DNA of 47,927 nt from assembly GCA_016927835.1 (NCBI GenBank), contig JAFGMA010000284.1, positions 1-47,927 on the forward strand. Reading direction: 5' to 3'. The position numbers and the translations under genes were made by a program. The first letter of the stretch is position 1. Every line of letters begins with the position of its first letter. The stretch is from Candidatus Zhuqueibacterota bacterium. GTDB lineage: Bacteria; Zhuqueibacterota; Zhuqueibacteria; Thermofontimicrobiales; Sulfurfontimicrobiaceae. The notes under the pieces are model-generated. The model was given only the letters and a program-made list of their open reading frames with translations, was not told the DNA's origin and searched no databases. This document shows positions 24,158-33,658 of this stretch, piece by piece.

Positions 24158-25375
24158 ATGAAAAAAGGATTATTGATATTTATTTGCTCGTTTTGCCTTC
24201 ATCAAACAGCGAAAGCAAGTCATCCTGCACCGAATTTTATTGTCATCAATGAAATTAAAACATTCGGTTCCGCAGGTGCTCATGACGAGTTCGTAGAGCT
24301 GTTCAATGTATCCGATTCGCTGTTCGACATCAGCGGTTATCAACTCATCTATTTTTTCGCTTCAGGGCAGCCATACAAGGTCGTGGCTACTTTCCCTGAT
24401 TCGACATTTATAAAACCATATCGGTATTTTTTACTCGCCTCTGCCGATTATTCCGATAACAAACAACCTGATGGCACCCTGACAGAATGTTTGCTGTCCA
24501 ATGGTCAGTTGCTGCTAACTGATTCAACGAAAACCGATACGCTGGATGCCGTCGCCTGGGGTCAGATTTCTGCGCTCATCACGAATGAAGGAAAATCCGC
24601 GAGTTACCACGTGCCGGTAATCGGGCCCTCAGTGTCGCCCGACCTGCAGGGCGAACCGCGCTACAGTCTGCAGCGCAATCCGGAAGGAACGGATACAAAT
24701 GAGAATTTTTCCGATTTTAAAATTCGGTATGTCCCGACGCCGATGAATTCATCGGATTCATTGAAAATGATCATCTGCAACTCATTGCAAGCCGTTCCAA
24801 AAGAAAATAATACCGTTGAAATCAGTTGGAAAACCATTACCCGATTAAAAGATCAGCAATTTGATATTCTGGAAAAAATCGGGAATCAGACCGAGTGGCA
24901 GCTTGTTGAGTCAGTCTCAGCCGCACCCGAAATAACCCGACTGGATACAAGCTGTTATGTTCTCAATCATGAAATCAAGAATGCCTGCGTCGAGTATGCC
25001 TTTAGAATACGGGAACTTGATTTCACCAAACACGCCAGATATTCGGAAATCGTAACCATCCGCCCGCTTCAGCAGCGGGACAGGGTACTTCCAAAAGCGT
25101 ACAGCATCGCGCAAAACTACCCGAATCCCTTTAATCCTGCCACGGTCATTCCATATAAGTTGCATGCCGACGGGAAAATCACAATACAAATTTTGAACAT
25201 CTACGGACAGCTTGTAAAGGTACTTTTTGATGGCTCGAAATCGGCAGGAAGCTATGAATTGTCATGGGATGCTACGGATACGGCAGGTCGGCACGTGGCT
25301 TCGGGGGAATACATCCTGGTATTCGATTATAATAATATCAGCATATCGGCTAAAAAAATAATTGTTCTTCGATAA
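24158..25375 (+). CDS. Lamin-tail-domain surface protein with sorting tail
   Basis: 405 residues, GGAGG 5 bases before the ATG, signal peptide GLLIFICSFCLHQTAKAS. A lamin-tail (LTD) domain occupies about 25-165 (VINEIKTFGSAGAHDEFVEL, then SGYQLIYFF, DTLDAVAWG). A central linker of beta strands (230-300) leads to a C-terminal sorting domain from about 320 (SIAQNYPNPFNPATVIPYKL; SWDATDTAGRHVASGEYILV). It is thus predicted to be exported and fixed at the cell surface. As the only cluster member with this tail, it may anchor or cap the structure built by the neighbouring proteins (inference). Confidence 0.87.
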   Translation: MKKGLLIFICSFCLHQTAKASHPAPNFIVINEIKTFGSAGAHDEFVELFNVSDSLFDISGYQLIYFFASGQPYKVVATFPDSTFIKPYRYFLLASADYSDNKQPDGTLTECLLSNGQLLLTDSTKTDTLDAVAWGQISALITNEGKSASYHVPVIGPSVSPDLQGEPRYSLQRNPEGTDTNENFSDFKIRYVPTPMNSSDSLKMIICNSLQAVPKENNTVEISWKTITRLKDQQFDILEKIGNQTEWQLVESVSAAPEITRLDTSCYVLNHEIKNACVEYAFRIRELDFTKHARYSEIVTIRPLQQRDRVLPKAYSIAQNYPNPFNPATVIPYKLHADGKITIQILNIYGQLVKVLFDGSKSAGSYELSWDATDTAGRHVASGEYILVFDYNNISISAKKIIVLR

Positions 25376-25407
25376 TTTGGTTTTGGATTCTAAACAGGAC
25401 ATCGGGC

Positions 25408-26706
25408 ATGAGAATTTTAATTCGAACACTATTTCGATGCTATTATCAGCAATTTGTGCACAGCTTGCTTTTACTAATCTGTTTCGCATCATCATCAGCC
25501 GCTTTACCAGATTCCACTGAAAACGATTCAAAAATACAACCGTATGTGTCAAATGTTTTCTTTGAAACCGATCTGCGGCAGGCACTGAAGGATTTAGCGG
25601 ATGAGGCAGGGATTCCCATCATCCCGGATAAAACAGTTCAGGGATTGATCACACTTGAATTCAATAATGAACCACTTGAGAACGTGCTCAATAAAATTCT
25701 TTCGAGCGGTGGATATACGTTCAAAAAATATGATGGTTATTATTTAGTCGGATCGCCGCTTCCGGAAAATTCTTCATTTCCATTTTTGACACAAACTGAG
25801 CATTACATTCCCGGTCACATTCTTGCGGAACAGATTCCCGGATTGCTCTCCGATTATTATCATCCTTTCGTTCGAGTGAATAACAAGACGAATTCGGTGG
25901 CGATTACCGCTTCACCTGAACTTATTTCGATTATAAAAACCAGCATCGCCCGCATCGATGTTCCGCCCAGACAAATTTCAATTGAAGCGGTGGTCACGGA
26001 ATTATCAGATGAAGCGAAAAATGCATTGGGAATGGATTGGAACTGGTTAGGCAACGCCGGCAATGAGCAGCTCGGGCTTCGTACCAACTACAATTCGATC
26101 TCAAACGATTCCAGTTTTATCACGCGACTAATCAGAACCGGGGTGAATTATAAGCGCTTCAATTATAATGTCATTCTGCAATTGAAAGCGCTGGCGACCG
26201 ATGGCAAAGCCAAGATAAAGGCAAATCCAAAAATTTCAACAATCAACGGAAAAGAGGCAACCATTTTTATCGGTCGCGAGCGATATTTCTCCATCGTCAC
26301 CGGTCCGGTGAATTATCCGTATACACGCCTCGAAAAAATCCCTGCCGGAATCACCCTCAAGATAATTCCGCGCGCTTCCTGCGACGATGAAATTACCGCG
26401 ACTATAGAGTGCGAAGTCAGCGAGGTAAACGAAATAGGCACGTCGGGTCTGCCATTGGTGACGAAGCGAAATGCACAAACAACAATTCGCGTAAAAAGCG
26501 GAGAAATAATCGCTATCGGCGGACTTAATCAGGAATATGAACTGAGAACCCAGAAGAAAATTCCTTTACTCGGAAGTATTCCGCTGCTGGGCTATGTATT
26601 CAGCCATACGATAAAAGAGCAAGTCAGCAAAGAAATCGCTATATTTATTTCGGCACATCTGATTTCAGAGTCCCAACAAAAAGCCATGGAATCAACTAAA
26701 AATTAA
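25408..26706 (+). CDS. Short secretin (GspD/PilQ family)
   Basis: 432 residues; secretins of type II secretion and type IV pili are usually 550-750. Signal-like N-terminus (LLLLICFASSSAAL). An STN-type N domain (about 48-115, NVFFETDLRQALKDLADEAGI) is followed by one N1/NolW-like domain (about 125-195, with TNSVAITASPELISIIKTSI) and the secretin core (about 200-425, with VILQLKALATDGKAKIKANP, VKSGEIIAIGGL, KKIPLLGSIPLLGYVF and KEIAIFISAHLI). It forms an outer-membrane channel. No ATPase, pseudopilin or inner-membrane platform lies nearby. Co-oriented 32 bases after the lamin-tail gene, it is probably the exit pore of the cluster. Confidence 0.92.
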   Translation: MRILIRTLFRCYYQQFVHSLLLLICFASSSAALPDSTENDSKIQPYVSNVFFETDLRQALKDLADEAGIPIIPDKTVQGLITLEFNNEPLENVLNKILSSGGYTFKKYDGYYLVGSPLPENSSFPFLTQTEHYIPGHILAEQIPGLLSDYYHPFVRVNNKTNSVAITASPELISIIKTSIARIDVPPRQISIEAVVTELSDEAKNALGMDWNWLGNAGNEQLGLRTNYNSISNDSSFITRLIRTGVNYKRFNYNVILQLKALATDGKAKIKANPKISTINGKEATIFIGRERYFSIVTGPVNYPYTRLEKIPAGITLKIIPRASCDDEITATIECEVSEVNEIGTSGLPLVTKRNAQTTIRVKSGEIIAIGGLNQEYELRTQKKIPLLGSIPLLGYVFSHTIKEQVSKEIAIFISAHLISESQQKAMESTKN

Positions 26707-27197
26707 AGGGTCAGGCTCAGATATTGGTTTTTTCATGGTTTACAACGCCTCCTGGGTTCCAAAACAGGCGTTTTGGAACCAGAGACTGAGGGATTACAGC
26801 GTCAACCCGAATCATGGATTATTTTCACGCAGCTATTTCAAATCCCGCAGCATCACCCCCTCAATCGCCTGATATACTCGTCTCGATCCGAAATTTGCAT
26901 CCATAGGTCATCACAAAACAAGGTAAAATTACCGAATGCTCACATGCATCAATTTTATCTGGGAAATTATAGTGCAACGCGCCAGATGGTCCAGAGCAGG
27001 CAATGATCCGGATGGCAGTTCACAAAATTTTGCAGGGCAAAATAAAGCATAAAATAGAACCAGCATTTTTCAATGACACAATGCTTCTGATATATTTGGG
27101 GAACTATTACCGGTCGGGCAATGTCTATTTCATATCATCCCATTTCAAAAGTTAAATCCGACCCTGGAAAGCCAATGTGAAATAATCATCAATACGA
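26707..27197. other. Intergenic region with repeat hairpin
   Basis: After the secretin stop lies a copy of the ~80-bp repeat (26720-26795) with a perfect hairpin (26755-26780). The remaining ~400 bases to the prenyltransferase gene have no supported ORF and no recognised RNA. A promoter for the 27198 gene is expected but not evident. Confidence 0.35.
26720..26795 (+). repeat. 80-bp repeat family 2, copy 1
   Basis: TATTGGTTTTTTCATGGTTT, then ACGCCTCCTGGGTTCC and CCAGAGACTGAGGGATTA match 35461-35539 in order and spacing. A perfect 11-bp hairpin, GGTTCCAAAAC (26755-26765) with GTTTTGGAACC (26770-26780) and loop AGGC, sits in its centre; in the other copy this stem is partly decayed. It could end the secretin transcript, but its recurrence marks it as a dispersed element. 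Confidence 0.65.
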
Positions 27198-28076
27198 ATG
27201 AAGCAAAATTGTCTAAATTATTTAAAAGCACTGCGTCCGCAGCAATGGAGCAAAAATCTGTTGCTGTTTGCCGGTATCGTATTCTCGCATAATCTGCTGG
27301 TGCCTGGTCGAATGCTGCGCGCACTGGCGGCTTTCGTGATATTCTGCTTGCTGTCAGGCGCCATTTATCTCGTGAATGATTTGTTCGACATCGAGGAGGA
27401 TCGACAGCATCCTCTAAAGCGGCAACGACCATTGGCTGCCGGTGCTATCAGTAAAATGCAGGCAACGCTGTTCGCATTGATGCTGCTTTTACTTTGTACT
27501 GGCAGTGCATTTGTGCTCCATCATTGTTTCGGGATGGTGGCGGCACTTTATGCGCTGAGCCTGATCGCATATTCGGCTTATTTGAAACGGGTGGTCATTC
27601 TGGATGTGATTATTATTTCGGCGGGCTTCGTATTGCGAGCTGCGGCAGGCGCGATTGTCATCAACGTCGTGATTTCGCCCTGGCTGCTCGCGTGTACGTT
27701 TTTCATGGCGCTGTTTCTTGCGCTGGCAAAACGCCGGCATGAACTCACATTTCACGGCGTAACGGAAAATTGCAGGCGAACCAGCCTGACCGAATATAGC
27801 CCGCTTCTGCTTGACCAGATGATTGCAATCGTTACCGCTTCGACTATGGTAAGCTATGCGTTATACACGATGGCGCCGCGCACGATAGAAGTAGCAGGCA
27901 CGCACTATTTAATCATCACGCTGCCGTTTGTTGTGTTTGGTATTTTTCGCTACCTCTACCTGGTTTATCGGGAAAACCAGGGCGGAAATCCGGAAATGAT
28001 TATTTTTTCAGATAAGCCCTTGTTCATTGATGTTATTCTGTGGATAATAGTTATTATTTTGATTCTTTATATGTAA
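27198..28076 (+). CDS. UbiA-family prenyltransferase (decaprenyl-phosphate phosphoribosyltransferase-like)
   Basis: 292 residues, predominantly transmembrane. LRPQQWSKNLLLFAGI near residue 13 and NDLFDIEEDRQHPLKRQRPLAAG (60-82), an N-D-x-x-D-x-x-x-D motif, match the group that transfers phosphoribose to polyprenyl phosphate rather than UbiA/MenA quinone enzymes, whose first motif and Q-W-x-K-N preface differ. It would make the lipid-linked donor for arabinose- or ribose-type envelope sugars in the inner membrane. The partner epimerase genes (DprE1/E2) are not in the window. No strong Shine-Dalgarno is seen before the ATG. Confidence 0.85.
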   Translation: MKQNCLNYLKALRPQQWSKNLLLFAGIVFSHNLLVPGRMLRALAAFVIFCLLSGAIYLVNDLFDIEEDRQHPLKRQRPLAAGAISKMQATLFALMLLLLCTGSAFVLHHCFGMVAALYALSLIAYSAYLKRVVILDVIIISAGFVLRAAAGAIVINVVISPWLLACTFFMALFLALAKRRHELTFHGVTENCRRTSLTEYSPLLLDQMIAIVTASTMVSYALYTMAPRTIEVAGTHYLIITLPFVVFGIFRYLYLVYRENQGGNPEMIIFSDKPLFIDVILWIIVIILILYM

Positions 28077-28153
28077 ATGCATCGAAGTCGAATAAATAGC
28101 CTGCGGAGCGTCAGGCAAATGCTTTTTTCAATCATTAGAAGGTTATTCCGGTA

Positions 28154-29236
28154 ATGAAGACAAAAGCTAAAGTTGCGGTGTTGAAAACATCGCCGTCAAC
28201 AATTCTCGATGATTATTATACATTAATGCGCTTAGTGGATTATGAAGTTGCCGTACCGGCTGCGAACGAAACGCTCCTCAAATTAAATTTATCGTGGACA
28301 AAATATTTCCCGGCGTGTTCATCGCCGCCGTGGCAATTGGAGGCAGTGGTTAAGACGCTTCTCAAGGATGGCTATCCGAAGGAGCGATTGCTTCCGGTAG
28401 AGAATAAAACCGTGGTAACAGATCCGAGGAAAGGCGCGAAAAAAAATCGCTGGTCGGCGGTAATGGCAGAATACGGTCTAACCTTTACCGCGTTGCCCGA
28501 AGTCGAGTGGGTACATTATCAATTCAGGAGCAAGCTGTTTCGATTGAACCAGATTTTTCCCGATGGGATAGAAATTCCCAAAATGTTTATCGGAAAAAAC
28601 ATTATCCATTTGCCAACGCTGAAAACGCATGGGCACTCGATCACAACCGGCGCGGTTAAAAATTCATTTGGCGGATTGCTGAAGGAAATTCGGCATTACG
28701 CGCATAAATATATCCACGAGGTTCTTGCGGATTTGATGCTCATGCAACGGGAACTGCATCCCGGCATTTTTGCGGTAATGGATGCCACGGTTTGCGGAGA
28801 TGGTGCCGGTCCGCGGACGATGGTGCCCAAAATCAAAAATTATATCCTCGCCAGTAGTGATTGCGTTGCCATAGACGCAATCGCTGCCAAATTGATGGGA
28901 TTCAATCCGCTGGAAATACCTTACTTAAAAATTTGCCACCAACTGCAATTAGGTGTCGCTGATCCGGAAAAGATTGAGGTGGTTGGGGAGGATATTTCGA
29001 ATGTCAATTTCGGCTTCCGGACCAGGAAAAGCCTTGTTATTTGGGGCGATCAACTGCTGCGACGGGGGGCACTGCGATTTTTGGAGAAACCTGCATTGCA
29101 TTCATCACTTGCGGCGTGGGCACCATTGGCGTCCAACCTGTACCACGATTTTTTCTGGTACCCGATTATTGGCAAATCCAGAATCCGCAAATTCATGCAG
29201 TCCGAATGGGGGCGGTTGCTGCAAACATATCGCTAG
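28154..29236 (+). CDS. DUF362-domain protein
   Basis: 360 residues. The N-terminal KVAVLKTSPSTILDDYYTLM, the central KMFIGKNIIHLPTLKTHGHSITTGAVKNSFGGL, and FAVMDATVCGDGAGPRTMVP, ILASSDCVAIDAIAAKLMGF match the DUF362 layout, with H/T-containing loops conserved in the family. Many relatives carry a C-terminal ferredoxin; here none is seen. The catalytic role is unknown. It follows the prenyltransferase by 77 bases on the same strand and could be co-transcribed, but no pathway link is evident. Confidence 0.87.
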   Translation: MKTKAKVAVLKTSPSTILDDYYTLMRLVDYEVAVPAANETLLKLNLSWTKYFPACSSPPWQLEAVVKTLLKDGYPKERLLPVENKTVVTDPRKGAKKNRWSAVMAEYGLTFTALPEVEWVHYQFRSKLFRLNQIFPDGIEIPKMFIGKNIIHLPTLKTHGHSITTGAVKNSFGGLLKEIRHYAHKYIHEVLADLMLMQRELHPGIFAVMDATVCGDGAGPRTMVPKIKNYILASSDCVAIDAIAAKLMGFNPLEIPYLKICHQLQLGVADPEKIEVVGEDISNVNFGFRTRKSLVIWGDQLLRRGALRFLEKPALHSSLAAWAPLASNLYHDFFWYPIIGKSRIRKFMQSEWGRLLQTYR

Positions 29237-29590
29237 CGTGTCCCACGAATATATCCATCGAATGGGTATAAGTGGAACATTTTGGAATGCATCTCCTTTA
29301 TGCGATGCGAATCGTGAAATCCATAAAAGGGCTTTCACTCCAAAGCATTATAGACCATCATTAAATGGAGTCCGACCGAAAAGTAGCGATTTTTGAAATT
29401 TAAAACAAAATCAGAAAACACTTATCCGGTCCTGTCATGCCCGAATGCTTCTGTCGGGCATCCATTTAACTGTCTGAACAATAGATTCCCGTGGGCGGCA
29501 CCCCGCTTAAAACGTGCGGGAATGACAAAAACCGCGGACTCTAATTGGAGCATTGAATTCCGCCGGTTCCAACGAGAGTCTAACTCGTGC
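29237..29590. repeat. Intergenic region with inverted-repeat elements
   Basis: Convergent gap between the DUF362 gene (+) and prc (-). It holds TGCCCGA (29438-29444)/TCGGGCA (29454-29460) and ATTCCCG (29485-29491)/CGGGAAT (29517-29523), part of a CCTGTCATGCCCG...GGGAATGACA unit of a kind common as dispersed repeats. These hairpins could also terminate both convergent transcripts. No ORF is supported. Confidence 0.5.
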
Positions 29591-31717
29591 CTAGCGTAAA
29601 TCCTTGCGCAGATCTTTGGCAACCGGTCTGCCATCATTCAGCGATGAGAGTTGAATCAAATCTGCCAGCACAAACCTTGCCTCAATTAGCACTGCATCCG
29701 GCTGTGGCATTCTGTCTTTTATTTCCTCATCTTTAGCCAGCGGCGGCAACCCTTTGGCTGTTCGTCTCTGATTTTCTCTTTCAAATCGGTTCGCTTCCTG
29801 CTCGCTGCGCTCTTGTTGCCGGACGGCTTCATTTAATGAAAGCGAATTTCGATCCTGATTTTCTTTGTAAAGCTCAAGATCTTGTTCAATATATGTGAAC
29901 TCCGGATTCTTTGCAGTTCTCTGGTGCGATCGTTCCAGTAACTGATTTAAATAAGGTTTGACTTTTCCGAGGTTTTGAAAGTTCGTGGATTGAATTTGAT
30001 CCCAGGGCAGCGCGTTCTTTTCGGTATTCTCGCCGATCTCCATTTCATTTTGCACCGAAGGAAAAATAATATCGGGGATAACTCCCAGGTGTTGCGTGCT
30101 GCCTCCGGCGATGCGATAAAATTTTGAAATCGTTATTTTCAATTGCCCCAATTTTTCCGGAGCCCGGGGCATAAACTGATTCAAGTTGAGGAGCGTCTGG
30201 ACAGTGCCTTTGCCGAACGTTTGTGAACCGAGTACAACACCTCGATCATAATCCTGGATTGCGGCTGCAAAAATTTCTGATGCCGATGCACTGAACCGGT
30301 TGACGATTACTGCCAACGGTCCGTCATATACCACATCCGGATCGGTATCCCGCTCCACATCAACGCTGCCATTTGTTTTTTTGACCTGCACTACCGGACC
30401 GGTTTCGATGAATAGACCGGAGAGAAGTATCGCTTCCTGAAGGAAGCCGCCGCCATTATTTCTCAAATCGATAATTAATCCATCCATTCCGGCGCTTTTC
30501 AACTCTTCAATCAGGCGCTTCACATCGTTGCTGGTGCTTTTATAGGTTGACGGATGAAGTCTTTGATCCTTGTAGTCCGCATAAAATGTAGGTATCGTAA
30601 TGACGCCAATCGTGTATTCGGTGCCATCATGTTCCACTTTCACCGTATCGCTTTTAGCTTCGCGATCTTTCAGGACGACCTTATCGCGTATGATGGAGAT
30701 GACTTTGGTTTCATCGTTGGAAATGGCGTCGGCTGGGATGATTTGCAGCCTCACCAGCGTTCCTTTTTTGCCCCTTATTTTTTGGACCACATCATCGAGG
30801 CGCATTCCGATTACATCCAGCATTTGCCCGGATTCGCCTTGCGCCACGCCGATAATTCTGTCGTTCGGATTGAGTTGCTTGCCGCGATCCGCCGGACCGC
30901 CGGGGATGATGCTATGGACTTTTGTATACACATCATCCTGTACCAGAGAAGCGCCAATCCCCTGGAAAGACAGCGACATTTCGATACCGAAATTATCTGA
31001 TGTAATCGGCGAAAGATATGCCGAATGCGGATCATACGATTGCGCCAGCGCCGTCATAAATAACTGAAAAACATCTTCTGCATCATATTCATCAATTCGT
31101 CGTTCAAAATTGGTATAGCGTCGCGTCAATATCGAATCAATTTCAGCCTCGTTCTTTTTTCTCAACTTCTGTTCCAGCGCTTCGTTTTTCAATCGCTTGC
31201 GCCACAAATCGTCTAATTCAGCAGCATCTTCAGGCCAGCGTGCATCCGTTCTATCCGGCTGGAATCGTTCATCCTCGGTGAAATTGAATTCTTTGGATAA
31301 CAGGTCTAAAGCGTACACGATGCGCTCATGGACGCGTGTCTTGAACCGATTAAAAATTAAATATGCGGGTTCCAATTGACCGTTTTTCAGTGCGTCATCC
31401 AATTCATGCCGGTAGTGCGAAAATTCCCTGATATCAGAATTGAGAAAATAGCTTTTATTCGGATCTAAAATTTCGATGTACTGCTCGAGCTGTTTGGCGG
31501 ATATTTTATCGGTTACTTCTGTGTGCTCATAGTGATAGCGCGGCAGCAGCTTCGAAATGATATATCCGGCTTTGGGATGCTGCTCTTCTGGGCTCAAATT
31601 CTCAAGTGATGCTGCAAAGCCGTTGACGTTCAGCAAAATGCTGATTATTGTTATCAAACGGAAGATTGATTCGATCGGCTTATATTTCGATTTGCATTTC
31701 GACATTTTCAAGTTCAC
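29591..31717 (-). CDS. prc: Tail-specific carboxy-terminal processing protease
   Basis: 708 residues, full length for periplasmic Prc/Tsp (S41). Signal-like N-terminus (RLITIISILLNVNGFAA), helical N-terminal part, PDZ about 235-330 (GGPADRGKQLNPNDRIIGV), then the protease core: GLIIDLRNNGGGFLQEA near 413-429, NRFSASASEIFAAA with Ser478 and FGKGTVQ with Lys503, a Ser-Lys pair 25 residues apart as in E. coli Prc. It degrades or trims periplasmic proteins with nonpolar C-termini. The GTG start has AGAGGTG just upstream; an ATG four codons in is the alternative. It is last in a minus-strand run and 41 bases after the SEC-C gene. Confidence 0.95.
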   Translation of the reverse strand: MNLKMSKCKSKYKPIESIFRLITIISILLNVNGFAASLENLSPEEQHPKAGYIISKLLPRYHYEHTEVTDKISAKQLEQYIEILDPNKSYFLNSDIREFSHYRHELDDALKNGQLEPAYLIFNRFKTRVHERIVYALDLLSKEFNFTEDERFQPDRTDARWPEDAAELDDLWRKRLKNEALEQKLRKKNEAEIDSILTRRYTNFERRIDEYDAEDVFQLFMTALAQSYDPHSAYLSPITSDNFGIEMSLSFQGIGASLVQDDVYTKVHSIIPGGPADRGKQLNPNDRIIGVAQGESGQMLDVIGMRLDDVVQKIRGKKGTLVRLQIIPADAISNDETKVISIIRDKVVLKDREAKSDTVKVEHDGTEYTIGVITIPTFYADYKDQRLHPSTYKSTSNDVKRLIEELKSAGMDGLIIDLRNNGGGFLQEAILLSGLFIETGPVVQVKKTNGSVDVERDTDPDVVYDGPLAVIVNRFSASASEIFAAAIQDYDRGVVLGSQTFGKGTVQTLLNLNQFMPRAPEKLGQLKITISKFYRIAGGSTQHLGVIPDIIFPSVQNEMEIGENTEKNALPWDQIQSTNFQNLGKVKPYLNQLLERSHQRTAKNPEFTYIEQDLELYKENQDRNSLSLNEAVRQQERSEQEANRFERENQRRTAKGLPPLAKDEEIKDRMPQPDAVLIEARFVLADLIQLSSLNDGRPVAKDLRKDLR

Positions 31718-31758
31718 TTTTCACCTCTATTCTATTAATGGTACATTTCGTGACTTTA

Positions 31759-32457
31759 TTACATACCTTTACCACAACATTTTTTGTACTTTTTTCCGCT
31801 ACCGCAGGGGCAGGGATCGTTGCGACCGACTTTAGGCTCTTCCCGGCGGTAGGTTTCGACTTTTTGCGGCAATGCCATCTCAGGATTTTCTTCCATCATC
31901 TGTCTCGGTGTTTTGCCTTCAAAAGCCTCACGTGGCGTTTCCATCCATTCGCTCTGCAGGTGTTGGATGTTTTTCTGCATGTCCTTTTCCATATCTGCCA
32001 TATCAATTCCTTTTTCCTGACAGAAAAGGCTGAAATCCGAAATGAATTGACCTTTTGGCGATTCAAGCATTTGCTGCAACGCATTCATGTCGACGCCGGG
32101 GGGCAGAGCCATCCCTTCCGGCAACTCCATTTCCGTCAATGCAGATAAATCGAATTTTTGCTCTGCGGAGATTTCTTCGGGCGAGATTTCCGGTTCTACT
32201 TCAGCCAGCGTTTCGGCTTCATTTTCCCCGGGATGGACAATTGTTTTTATCGGAACTAATATTTCGGTAAATGAGGCAATTTTATCGGCTTCCTCGGACG
32301 AGAAAATCTGGCTCGCGATCCAATCAATCGCCTCGCCATCTTCCAGCAATTCTATAATTTCATCAGGCTCAAATTTGTCAATCTGATGGTTTTCGCAAAA
32401 TTTTTCCAGCTTGTCTTTCAGCACATCAAGGCTATTTTCAGCAATCTCCTGCTCCAT
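31759..32457 (-). CDS. SEC-C zinc-motif protein
   Basis: 232 residues. The last 20 residues ([19 protein letters not shown]) are the SEC-C zinc-binding tail known from SecA and many small proteins. The rest is acidic and helical ([39 protein letters not shown]) with no recognised domain. The motif in SecA binds SecB and ribosomes, so a chaperone-like or translation-linked role is possible. GAGGAG lies 6 bases before the ATG. Between manA and prc in the same orientation. Confidence 0.87.
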   Translation of the reverse strand: MEQEIAENSLDVLKDKLEKFCENHQIDKFEPDEIIELLEDGEAIDWIASQIFSSEEADKIASFTEILVPIKTIVHPGENEAETLAEVEPEISPEEISAEQKFDLSALTEMELPEGMALPPGVDMNALQQMLESPKGQFISDFSLFCQEKGIDMADMEKDMQKNIQHLQSEWMETPREAFEGKTPRQMMEENPEMALPQKVETYRREEPKVGRNDPCPCGSGKKYKKCCGKGM

Positions 32458-32487
32458 TCAAAGCTCCTCGCTCGAAAGTTGGTATCA

Positions 32488-33600
32488 TCAAATTGGGTAG
32501 CGCACCTTGATAATTTCAGCCGGTTCGGTCGACTTCCGCTGAAATGTGTACGTTGCGATGCCGGCTGGGATCAGAGCCGATTGACCGATTGGCAGCGCGA
32601 GTGTTTCTATCTTACCGGCGAATTCATAGATCAGGTTAACTTCGCCCCGAACAATTGTTACTGCCTGAAATACAGTAGGTTTAGACAGGCAAAATTCTTC
32701 AGGCGTATTCAATAGAACTTTTTCTATCACAAAATGTTTCTTGTGTAGCAATAAAAATTCCATATTTCCTTCCGACTGTTGTTGCAAGCGTGGTATGCCC
32801 TTGACCTGCCGGACAAACGCCTGTCCCCGCTGCCCATCGAAATTCGTGACAGCAAACGATTCATCCGCATGTAGCGGGCGGGGATTGCCGGAAGGATCGG
32901 GCTCCCCGTTTTGATTATATTTCCGATTCCAATCCCAGAAGCGATAGGTTGTTTCCGAGGTTTGTTGAGGTTCGAGCAAGGTGACGCCTTTGCCGATGGC
33001 GTGAATGGTTCCGGCGGGAATGAAGTAAATATCACCCGGTTTGACCTGTACAAAATTCAAATAGTGTGAAATGTCAACTGCCTGAAAGAGTGCCTCGCGC
33101 AGTTCTTCAAGTGTTACGTGCGGTTTGAAGCCGAGATAAATCCCGCTGCCTGGTTCCGCATCCAGAATGTACCAGGCTTCGGTTTTTCCCATTTCACCGG
33201 GCTTCAAAATTTTATCGCCATCGGCGGGATGCACCTGCACAGATAAATTATCGGCAGCATCAAGTAGTTTGATTAAAATGGGTATCTGCCGGTTAAATTT
33301 TTTCGAAATCGTTTTGCCCAATATTTCTTCGGCAAATTCATCCAGAAGTTTCGGCAGGGCAATTGCCTGTTGTCCATTTTCACCCAAATTATCAAAAATG
33401 GTAGGAAATTTCGGATGCCCCGATATCTCCCAAGATTCGCCAATTACCAGGTCATTCGGCAAATTGAGCCATCTCTTGTAAATTCTAGCTATTTTAGTGC
33501 CCCCCCAGGGCGTGCGTTCGCGGGGGGTGAAATTATCCGCCCGGGGGATTAGCGGGCGATATCCGATTGATTGGTGTTTTTCTATACTCATAGCTCGCAT
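32488..33600 (-). CDS. manA: Mannose-6-phosphate isomerase, class I
   Basis: About 370 residues from the ATG at 33600 (alternative ATG at 33591); a longer reading from a TTG at 33675 overlaps the HD gene and is rejected. Interconverts mannose-6-phosphate and fructose-6-phosphate in the cytosol, feeding GDP-mannose for surface glycans. Zinc ligands fall in LSVQVHPADG and GTIHAIG, with the intervening KTEAWYILD glutamate; LEPQQTSETTYRFWDW near the middle is the family signature. No strong Shine-Dalgarno fixes the start. Follows the HD gene by 58 bases. Confidence 0.93.
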   Translation of the reverse strand: MRAMSIEKHQSIGYRPLIPRADNFTPRERTPWGGTKIARIYKRWLNLPNDLVIGESWEISGHPKFPTIFDNLGENGQQAIALPKLLDEFAEEILGKTISKKFNRQIPILIKLLDAADNLSVQVHPADGDKILKPGEMGKTEAWYILDAEPGSGIYLGFKPHVTLEELREALFQAVDISHYLNFVQVKPGDIYFIPAGTIHAIGKGVTLLEPQQTSETTYRFWDWNRKYNQNGEPDPSGNPRPLHADESFAVTNFDGQRGQAFVRQVKGIPRLQQQSEGNMEFLLLHKKHFVIEKVLLNTPEEFCLSKPTVFQAVTIVRGEVNLIYEFAGKIETLALPIGQSALIPAGIATYTFQRKSTEPAEIIKVRYPI

Positions 33601-33658
33601 TCTTATAATTTCTGATCCGGCATCATCGCCGGCGGAAGGAGTGAAGGAACGATCCGCA

